Assembly (NCBI GenBank): GCA_016200125.1
Contig: JACQFK010000138.1
Span: 1 to 5,977, forward strand
Source: Planctomycetota bacterium
Lineage (GTDB): Bacteria; Planctomycetota; MHYJ01; JACPRB01
Reading direction: 5' to 3'
Length of the DNA stretch: 5,977 nucleotides
Under the pieces are notes generated by a model, which had not been told where the DNA came from, did not search any database, and saw only the letters and a program-made list of their open reading frames with translations. Below, piece after piece: positions 1-4,762 of the stretch. The translations under genes and the position numbers were made by a program. How positions within the stretch are numbered: the first letter of the stretch is position 1; every line of letters begins with the position of its first letter.

Positions 1-508
1 CGGGCTGCATGCCGCCGGGACCGGCGCCCGCGTCGACGATGAATCCCTGGTGGCTGTCCCAGGGTCCGCCGGAGCCCGCGAAGGCGTTCTCCGCCCAGCC
101 GCCGCCCTTGAAGCCGGACTGCTTGATGCGGTCGGCCGGGCCGGCGCCGTAGAAGCCCGGTTTGCCGGGCGTCTCGTCGTGCGTCAGTCCGTTGAGGATC
201 ATGTAATAGCTGTGCTTGCGCGCCGCGTCGAGCAGGTCGAGGTTCATCACCATCGGCGGCATTGGCTTGAGCTGCTTCATCTCGTCGTGGAACATCTTCC
301 AGTCGACGCCTTCGCCCTTGCGGCCGGCCGGGGCGATGAGGTCCGCCTCCGCCACCGGGTCGGCCCGGAAGCGGTTCAGGTACTCGAGGATCTGGGTCTC
401 TTCAGGCGTGGGTTCGCGGTCGGGGGGCTCGTAGGTGCCCTTGCCCTGCTGCGCGGGGAGGGGAAGGGTGAGCGCCCCGACGATGAGGAATGCCCGGAAA
501 GTCTTCAT
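1..508 (-). CDS. Secreted CAP-superfamily (SCP/PR-1-like) protein, 3' end beyond window
   Basis: This reading frame runs without a stop from the left edge to 508 and gives the first 169 residues; the C-terminus is outside the window. Residues 1-19 (MKTFRAFLIVGALTLPLPA) look like a Sec signal peptide: a basic start, a hydrophobic core, and likely cleavage after Ala19. A proline-rich linker follows, then a CAP domain from about residue 36: an N-terminal helix with LNRFRADP (44-51), the LDAARKHSYYM helix (93-103), H110 after it, DRIKQSGF (126-133) and AEN (139-141). H110 and E140 correspond to the conserved cavity His and Glu of the family. The last visible residues, GGMQP, approach the second His motif, which is not in view. 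I chose ATG 508 because GGAG (515-518) lies 6 bases upstream and the signal peptide then starts cleanly; in-frame ATGs at 520 and 526 are alternatives, and an in-frame TGA at 530-532 limits extension. Exact function is unknown; bacterial CAP proteins are extracytoplasmic. It is divergent from aroC. Confidence 0.8.
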   Translation of the reverse strand, partial: MKTFRAFLIVGALTLPLPAQQGKGTYEPPDREPTPEETQILEYLNRFRADPVAEADLIAPAGRKGEGVDWKMFHDEMKQLKPMPPMVMNLDLLDAARKHSYYMILNGLTHDETPGKPGFYGAGPADRIKQSGFKGGGWAENAFAGSGGPWDSHQGFIVDAGAGPGGMQP

Positions 509-514
509 GACCCG

Positions 515-518
515 CTCC
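515..518 (-). promoter_or_regulatory. Ribosome binding site that decides the CAP gene start
   Basis: GGAG on the minus strand, six bases before ATG 508. It lies inside the reading frame of the longer alternative starts (520, 526), so the site argues for the shorter protein beginning MKTFRAF. Confidence 0.5.
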
Positions 519-592
519 ATACCCATCAATCAGACACCCCCAGAACGGGAATAGTCCGGGAATTTATCCAACCCATCAGATAGATAACGCCC

Positions 593-658
593 CCGACAAA
601 CAAGACGGTGCGTTTTGTCGGTCCTCCGACAGACAAAACGGACCGTCTGTTTTGTCGG
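593..658. repeat. Tandem pair of imperfect palindromes (operator-like element or large hairpin)
   Basis: Unit 1 spans 593-621 (29 bases) and unit 2 spans 626-658 (33 bases), separated by TCCT. Each begins CCGACA and ends TTTGTCGG. As direct repeats they match at 25 of 29 aligned positions, unit 2 carrying an extra CTGT at 647-650. Each unit is itself an imperfect dyad: about 10 of 14 pairs around 607 and 12 of 16 around 642. The two units are also inverted repeats of each other, so the whole can fold into one long hairpin with a 4-base loop. No T-run follows on either strand, so it does not look like an intrinsic terminator. It ends 13 bases before the aroC -35 and starts 85 bases upstream of the CAP start codon. 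It may be a double operator for a dimeric regulator, or a small palindromic repeat of the REP/MITE type; the binding partner is unknown. Confidence 0.75.
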
Positions 659-671
659 AGAGCGGGGCCCA

Positions 672-700
672 TTGCCTCAACCCGGCGGCCGATCTATAAT
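672..700 (+). promoter_or_regulatory. Sigma-70-type promoter of aroC
   Basis: TTGCCT (672-677), a 17-base spacer, then a perfect TATAAT (695-700). The expected transcription start, about 6-12 bases after the -10, falls at 706-712, that is, on or just before the aroC ATG at 712. The stretch 701-711 has no Shine-Dalgarno-like sequence, which agrees with a leaderless or nearly leaderless message. This is an AT-rich island in otherwise very GC-rich sequence. Confidence 0.7.
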
Positions 701-711
701 TCCAACTTCCT

Positions 712-1842
712 ATGTTGCGCTATACGACCGCCGGAGAGTCCCACGGCAAGTGCCTCATCACCTCCATCGAGGGGCTTCCCTACGGCACGCCGCTCGATCC
801 CGAGGCCATCAACGCCGAGCTCTCCCGGCGCCAGGGGGGCTACGGCCGCGGCGCCCGCATGAAGCTGGAGAAGGACGAAGCGGAGATCGTCACCGGGATG
901 CGCAAGGGCCATTCGCTGGGCGCCATCCTGACGCTCCAGATCATGAACCGCGTGCAGAACACCGAGGATCTCAATCCGATCACCCGGCCCCGGCCCGGCC
1001 ATGCCGACCTCGCCGGCGCCATGAAGTTCGGAACCCAGGATGCCCGCGACGTGGCGGAGCGGTCCAGCGCCCGCGAGACGGCCGCCCGGGTCGCCGCCGG
1101 CGCGCTCGCCAATTCCTTCCTGGCGAACTTCGGCATCCGCGTCCTGGGCTACGTGGTCGAGATCGGCGGCATCACGAGCTCCACGCGCATCGACCTGCCC
1201 GACGAGCTCGTCCGGGTCCGCGAGGAGTCGATGTTCTACACGCTCGACAAGGACCTCGACGAGAAGCTCAAGGCGAAGGTCGACGAGGTCAAGCTCGCTG
1301 GCGACACGCTGGGGGGCCTTTTCGAGGTGCGGGTCTTCAACGCGCCGCCCGGGATGGGGACTCACGCCGGATGGGAGGACAAGCTGGACGGCCTGCTGGC
1401 CCGCGCGCTCATGTCCGTCCAGACGGTGAAGGCGGTCGAAGTGGGCCTGGGCTTCGAGGCGGCCCGGCGGACCGGCTCCCAGATGCACGACGAGATCGTG
1501 CTGGGCGAGGGCGGCCGGATCGCGCGGTCGCGCAACAACGCGGGCGGCATCGAGGGCGGCATGACCAACGGGCAGCCCGTGGTCCTGCGCGCCGCCTGCA
1601 AGCCCATCTCGACGCTGCGCAAGCCCATGCAGACGGTCGATCTCGCCTCGAAGGAGCAGGCGGCGGCGCTCTACGAGCGGTCGGACGTCTGCGTCGTCCC
1701 GGCGGCCAGCGTGATCGGCCAGGCGGTCGTGGCCTTCGAGATCGCGCGCGTCTTCCTCGCGAAGTTCGGCGGCGACACCTTCGACGAGACGAGGAAGCGC
1801 TACGAGGCCTACCGGAAGCAGTTGGAGCAGTACGCCAAGTGA
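712..1842 (+). CDS. aroC: Chorismate synthase
   Basis: A 376-residue enzyme of the shikimate pathway. It converts 5-enolpyruvylshikimate 3-phosphate to chorismate, the branch point for aromatic amino acids, folates and quinones, using reduced FMN; it is cytosolic and normally tetrameric. Family signatures seen are GESHG (8-12, with His11), RRQGGYGRGARM (39-50), RPRPGHAD (92-99), ERSSARET (116-123) followed by RVAAGA, the NNAGGIEGGMTNG stretch, and a C-terminal FGGDTFDETRKRYEAY. Length is close to the usual 350-390. The segment before RPRPGHAD (MNRVQNTEDLNPIT) is shorter than in the B. subtilis-type enzyme, where a tryptophan-containing loop sits. The ATG at 712 puts the conserved RYTTAGESHG at its usual distance from the N-terminus. 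No ribosome binding site precedes it and a strong promoter lies immediately upstream. It is first gene of a likely operon: its TGA overlaps the GTG of the exporter gene. Confidence 0.97.
   Translation: MLRYTTAGESHGKCLITSIEGLPYGTPLDPEAINAELSRRQGGYGRGARMKLEKDEAEIVTGMRKGHSLGAILTLQIMNRVQNTEDLNPITRPRPGHADLAGAMKFGTQDARDVAERSSARETAARVAAGALANSFLANFGIRVLGYVVEIGGITSSTRIDLPDELVRVREESMFYTLDKDLDEKLKAKVDEVKLAGDTLGGLFEVRVFNAPPGMGTHAGWEDKLDGLLARALMSVQTVKAVEVGLGFEAARRTGSQMHDEIVLGEGGRIARSRNNAGGIEGGMTNGQPVVLRAACKPISTLRKPMQTVDLASKEQAAALYERSDVCVVPAASVIGQAVVAFEIARVFLAKFGGDTFDETRKRYEAYRKQLEQYAK
1839..1842 (+). promoter_or_regulatory. GTGA stop/start overlap coupling aroC to the ABC exporter
   Basis: The exporter's GTG start (1839-1841) shares bases with the aroC TGA stop (1840-1842). 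Such 4-base overlaps typically give termination-reinitiation coupling. A GGAG lies 11 bases upstream, a slightly long spacing, consistent with reliance on coupling. Confidence 0.65.
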
Positions 1843-3668
1843 GCGTGGAGCCGGCGGCGGCCCCGAAGCCCGCGAACATCCTGTCCGTCTGCCTCCGGTT
1901 CCTCAGGCGGGCCAAACCCTACACGGCCCGCATCGCGGTCACCCTGCTCATCGTGCTGATCGCCACCGGCGCCAAGACCCTGCAGGCCTTCCTCGTGGCC
2001 CCGGTGATCGATCGGGGCCCGAAACCGGCCGTGACCGAGCAGGCGCCGAAAGAGGAGGCCTTCTCGCTCAAGAACCAGGTCAAAAAGATCTTCAACACTT
2101 CCGAGTGGGAGCCGGTCACGGTCGCGGTGCTCGCGGTGGCGCTCTCGATCATCATGTTCGTCTTCGGCAGCCTGCGGGACTACATGACCAACTGGCTGAC
2201 GAACCGCATGGTCGCCGACCTGCGCAACGACATCGCCGACCATCTTGCCTACCTGCCCCTGCGCTTCCACTACGACCGGAAATCCGGCGACCTGCTGTCG
2301 CGCACGACGAACGACGTCACGCTCACCGAGATGGCGACCAACTTCCTCTTCGACGACGCCATCGTCCATCCCATCATGATCACCTGGGCGCTGATCGGGT
2401 GCTTCTACATCAACCTGAAGCTGGCGGTGACGGCGCTCTGCTTCTTCCCGATCTACGTTTTCATCCTGGCGCGGCTGGCCCGGCGGATGCGGAAGGCGCG
2501 GAAGAAGAGCCTCGAGCACCTGGGCGACATGACCGGGACGATGATCCAGACCTTCAGCGGGATCAAGGTCGTCAAGGCCTTCAACACCGAAGCGCAGCAG
2601 GTCCAGGAGTTCAAGGATCACAACGAGAACTACTTCCGGCGCATGATGACGGCGCTCTCGCGCAAGGCGCTGGGCGACAACATGAACTCGCTCTTCATGG
2701 GTCTGGCGGTGGCGGTCATCCTGGTCTGGGGCTACGGCATGCTGGACCGCGGGGAGTTGAAGCCCGGCCAGCTCGCGTTCTTCGGCCTGGCGGTGGCCAT
2801 GATCAACTCGTCGGTGCGCGAGATGTCGAAATCCTACAACCGCCTGGTGGACGCGTCGACCGGCGCCGAACGGGTCTTCAGCCTGCTCGACCAGCCGCGC
2901 GACACGCAGCACGACACGGGCGAGGACCTGACGAAGGTGACCTCCATCGAGTTCAAGGGGGTGACCTTCGCCTACAACTCGGCGCCGGTCCTGCAGGGGA
3001 TCAACCTCGCGGTGAAGCCCGGGGAGGTGATCGCGGTGGTGGGCCCCAGCGGCGCCGGGAAGACGACGCTCTGCGACCTGCTCTGCCGCTTCTACGACCC
3101 CCAGCAGGGGGAGGTCCTCGTCAGCGGCGTCGATCTGAAGCGCGTCCGCCGCTCGTCGCTCCTGGCCCACGTCGCCGTCGTGACCCAGGAGACCTTCCTC
3201 TTCAACACGACGATCGGCGAGAACATCCGCTACGGGCGCCGCAGCGCCTCGCAGCCCGAGGTGGAGGCGGCCGCGAAGGCCGCGAACATCCACGAGTTCA
3301 TCGCGGGACTGGAGAAGGGCTACGACACCGTCGTGGGCGAGCGGGGGGCGAAGCTTTCCGGCGGCCAGCGCCAGCGGATCGCGATCGCCCGCGCCGTCCT
3401 GCGCGATCCGTCGATCCTCGTGCTCGACGAGGCCACCAGCGCGCTCGACGCCGAGAGCGAGCGGGCGGTCCAGGAGGCGCTCGACAACCTGCTCCGCTCC
3501 GACCACCGCATCACCTTCGTCATCGCCCACCGGCTGTCGACGATCAAGAACGCCGACCGGATCCTCGTCCTCGAGCAGGGGCGGGTGGCGGAGGAGGGCA
3601 AGCACGATGTCCTCCTGGCCAGGGGCGGCGTCTACGCGTCGCTCTACAAGACGCAATTCACCCAGTAG
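1839..3668 (+). CDS. ABC exporter half-transporter (MsbA-like, TMD-NBD fusion)
   Basis: A 609-residue type I ABC exporter subunit, expected to work as a homodimer in the inner membrane, exporting lipids, drugs or other hydrophobic substrates on ATP hydrolysis. Six hydrophobic segments lie at about 31-53, 93-112, 175-195, 197-215, 282-303 and 311-327; the first external loop (about 58-92) is long and charged. The NBD (about 368-609) is complete: A-loop Tyr379, Walker A GPSGAGKTT (402-410, Lys408), Q-loop Gln450, signature LSGGQ (506-510), Walker B ILVLDE (526-531, catalytic Glu531), D-loop SALD (534-537), H-loop His564. All catalytic residues are present, so it should be an active ATPase. The start is GTG 1839, overlapping the aroC TGA by 4 bases, with GGAG at 1824-1827; GTG 1845 is an alternative. 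The frame remains open far upstream, but that part is a shadow of aroC. It resembles MsbA in architecture, yet the substrate cannot be read from sequence, so I give no symbol. Confidence 0.93.
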   Translation: MSVEPAAAPKPANILSVCLRFLRRAKPYTARIAVTLLIVLIATGAKTLQAFLVAPVIDRGPKPAVTEQAPKEEAFSLKNQVKKIFNTSEWEPVTVAVLAVALSIIMFVFGSLRDYMTNWLTNRMVADLRNDIADHLAYLPLRFHYDRKSGDLLSRTTNDVTLTEMATNFLFDDAIVHPIMITWALIGCFYINLKLAVTALCFFPIYVFILARLARRMRKARKKSLEHLGDMTGTMIQTFSGIKVVKAFNTEAQQVQEFKDHNENYFRRMMTALSRKALGDNMNSLFMGLAVAVILVWGYGMLDRGELKPGQLAFFGLAVAMINSSVREMSKSYNRLVDASTGAERVFSLLDQPRDTQHDTGEDLTKVTSIEFKGVTFAYNSAPVLQGINLAVKPGEVIAVVGPSGAGKTTLCDLLCRFYDPQQGEVLVSGVDLKRVRRSSLLAHVAVVTQETFLFNTTIGENIRYGRRSASQPEVEAAAKAANIHEFIAGLEKGYDTVVGERGAKLSGGQRQRIAIARAVLRDPSILVLDEATSALDAESERAVQEALDNLLRSDHRITFVIAHRLSTIKNADRILVLEQGRVAEEGKHDVLLARGGVYASLYKTQFTQ

Positions 3669-3678
3669 CCCCCGATTC

Positions 3679-3733
3679 CCGGGGACGAGCCTCCCCGGCG
3701 CGCGTACGGGCGGATGAGCCGGGCGGCCTTTTT
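3679..3733 (+). terminator. Possible terminator region after the ABC exporter gene
   Basis: A perfect 7-base-pair hairpin (CCGGGGA 3679-3685, loop CGAGCC, TCCCCGG 3692-3698) begins 10 bases after the exporter stop codon. A run of five T lies at 3729-3733, 30 bases beyond the hairpin and preceded by GC-rich sequence with only short alternative stems. The hairpin and T-run are not adjacent, so a classical intrinsic terminator is not clearly formed; the hairpin may instead stabilise the mRNA 3' end. Confidence 0.35.
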
Positions 3734-3780
3734 GCGCAGTTTCCTCCGCGCCGCAGACTTTCAGGTGTGTATCTAGGGAA

Positions 3781-3784
3781 GAGG
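3781..3784 (+). promoter_or_regulatory. Ribosome binding site of the PilZ-domain gene
   Basis: GAGG within AAGAGGA, five bases before ATG 3790. Unlike aroC, this gene has a clear Shine-Dalgarno sequence, which fixes its start. Confidence 0.6.
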
Positions 3785-3789
3785 ACGGG

Positions 3790-4320
3790 ATGGGAGATAC
3801 GACGCACATCGCGAAGGCCTACCACGGCCGCCAGCAGCTGGCCCGCAAGGCCCGCATCAAGGTGGACCTCTGGTGCCAGCTGCTCGGATCCCGGGACCGC
3901 GCGGTGGGCCACATCCGGAACCTCACCGTCGGCGGCTGCCGCATCCTCAGCCCCTCCGCCTTCCCGGTCCGCGAGACCTTCTCGCTGGTCCTGGCCGGCT
4001 CCGCCAGCGGGCCCGACCTCCACCTGAAGGCGCAGCTGCGCTGGCTGGCGCTCAACCCCGAGGAGGGGCCCTTCGAGCTCGGCTGCCAGTTCGTCCACTC
4101 GGGCGACAGCGCCCGCCAGGTCGAAGGCCTGCTCAAAGGGGTGATCAAGAAGGCTCCGAAGTCGGAAGACCGGAGGGCGGCCAGCTACGCGAAGTTCGGG
4201 GGAGGCCTCGACGCGGTGCGCTCGCCGGGGGCCCCCGGCGCGGGCGACCTCCGCAGGGTGTTCGCCGCCGAGGGCCTGGACCTGCTTACGAGGCCGGGTC
4301 CTTCTGCTCCTCTTCCCTGA
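3790..4320 (+). CDS. PilZ-domain protein with degenerate c-di-GMP motif
   Basis: A 176-residue soluble protein with one PilZ-type beta-barrel at about residues 14-130. The fold pattern is recognisable: a basic start (RQQLARKARIKVDLWCQL, 14-31), HIRNLTVGGCRIL (41-53) in the place of the (D/N)xSxxG motif, a central strand pair around FSLVLAG, then LKAQLRWLAL and FELGCQFV near the end. PilZ domains usually bind cyclic di-GMP through RxxxR and (D/N)xSxxG. Here the first Arg of RxxxR appears to be Ala18 (Arg19 and Arg14 are nearby, Arg22 is the second Arg), and the second motif reads N44-L-T46-V-G-G49 with Thr for Ser. Binding is therefore uncertain. There is no membrane segment or second domain. 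Residues from about 140 form a Gly/Pro/Ala-rich tail whose last codons overlap the convergent EIIA gene by 35 bases. It lies 121 bases after the exporter gene, so it may be transcribed separately. Its target process is unknown. Confidence 0.8.
   Translation: MGDTTHIAKAYHGRQQLARKARIKVDLWCQLLGSRDRAVGHIRNLTVGGCRILSPSAFPVRETFSLVLAGSASGPDLHLKAQLRWLALNPEEGPFELGCQFVHSGDSARQVEGLLKGVIKKAPKSEDRRAASYAKFGGGLDAVRSPGAPGAGDLRRVFAAEGLDLLTRPGPSAPLP
4223..4240. repeat. Perfect 18-base GC palindrome at the convergent gene ends
   Basis: CGCCGGGGGCCCCCGGCG is its own reverse complement. It can form a 7-base-pair stem with a GGCC loop. It codes for part of the PilZ tail (SPGAPGA region) and begins 46 bases past the EIIA stop codon on the minus strand. 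No T-run follows on either strand. It could act as a hairpin-only terminator or 3' stabiliser for the valS-EIIA message, or simply reflect Gly/Pro/Ala codons in GC-rich DNA. Confidence 0.5.
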
Positions 4321-4762
4321 TCACCTGCAGCGCCTCGCGCGCGCTTCTCGCCCCGCTGATCGCGTCCCTCATCTCCTCGTACTGCAGCAGCCGCGCGATG
4401 CCCGCCAGCGTCCGGATGTGCTTCTGGACCGCCTTCCGGGGGATGACCAGGAGGATCAGCAGCCGGGCGGGCTGGCCGTCGGCCGACTGAAAGGGGATGC
4501 CCTGGGGCGCGACGGCGAGCGCGGCGATCGCCTCGTCCACGCCGTCGACGCTCGCGTGGGGGATCGCAACCCCGTGCTCCATGCCGGTGGAGGCCACCCG
4601 CTCCCGCGCCGCGAGCGCGCCGTAGACCGCCTCGCGCAGCTCGGGCTTGAGCCGATTCTGGGCGATCAGGAGGTCGACGAGCTTCGTGATCGCCTCCCAC
4701 TTGTCGCGGGCCTGGAAGCCCGTGGCGATCTGGCCCTCCTTGAGGAGGTCTCCCAGCTTCAC
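4286..4762 (-). CDS. PTS EIIA type-2 domain protein (PtsN/EIIA-Ntr-like)
   Basis: A 158-residue single-domain protein of the PTS EIIA fructose/mannitol/nitrogen family. Such proteins accept a phosphoryl group from HPr or NPr on a conserved His; stand-alone forms like PtsN mostly regulate rather than transport sugar. The active-site context GMEHGVAIPHAS (60-71) is intact, with His69 as the expected phosphorylation site, close to the position in E. coli PtsN. The N-terminus (KLGDLLKEGQIATGFQARDKWEAITKLVDLL) and the C-terminal HIRTLAGIARLL and MRDAISGARSAREALQVI helices fit the family, as does total length. No EIIB or EIIC domain is attached. The start is GTG 4762, whose bases overlap the valS TGA; AGGGA (4772-4776) lies 9 bases upstream. 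The frame is open further upstream, but that is a shadow of valS. The C-terminus is a short acidic tail. Coupling to valS suggests cotranscription; no functional tie is visible. PtsN is the nearest named relative, but I leave the symbol blank. Confidence 0.88.
   Translation of the reverse strand: MKLGDLLKEGQIATGFQARDKWEAITKLVDLLIAQNRLKPELREAVYGALAARERVASTGMEHGVAIPHASVDGVDEAIAALAVAPQGIPFQSADGQPARLLILLVIPRKAVQKHIRTLAGIARLLQYEEMRDAISGARSAREALQVIREEEQKDPAS
4759..4762 (-). promoter_or_regulatory. GTGA stop/start overlap coupling valS to the EIIA gene
   Basis: The EIIA GTG start (4762-4760) shares two bases with the valS TGA stop (4761-4759). It is the same junction type as aroC/exporter at 1839-1842. 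AGGGA nine bases upstream, inside valS, could support reinitiation. Confidence 0.65.

Noticed and set aside
155..170. Perfect 6-base-pair hairpin GCCCGG/CCGGGC with a 4-base loop inside the CAP gene
   Set aside because: It encodes the PGKPG turn with GC-rich codons and lies mid-gene; such small stems are expected by chance here.
50..583. A 177-codon plus-strand open frame over the CAP gene
   Set aside because: The minus-strand frame gives a clear signal peptide and CAP motifs; this one gives no recognisable pattern and reads through the intergenic region.
593..658. The palindromic element as an intrinsic terminator
   Set aside because: No T-run follows the stem on either strand, and it sits between divergent genes, where no upstream transcript needs ending.
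593..658. The palindromic element as a CRISPR array or transposon end
   Set aside because: Only two units with a 4-base gap, no spacers, and no transposase or target-site duplication in view.
615..1838. Upstream extension of the exporter frame across aroC
   Set aside because: The translation is Arg/Pro/Gly-rich shadow of aroC in another frame, and it starts inside the palindromic element; the TMD begins only after GTG 1839.
3770..3775. TATCTA as a -10 box for the PilZ gene
   Set aside because: No matching -35 at 16-18 bases, and the implied start near 3782 would cut the GAGG ribosome binding site.
1809..3809. A 666-codon open frame on the minus strand opposite the ABC exporter
   Set aside because: It is a GC-rich shadow: His, Arg, Asp, Val and Gly-rich with no family motifs, lying antisense to an intact ABC exporter with all catalytic motifs.
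2105..4027. A 640-codon plus-strand frame spanning the end of the exporter gene, the intergenic gap and the start of PilZ
   Set aside because: Arg/Gly/Pro/His-rich shadow translation crossing two better-supported genes in other frames.
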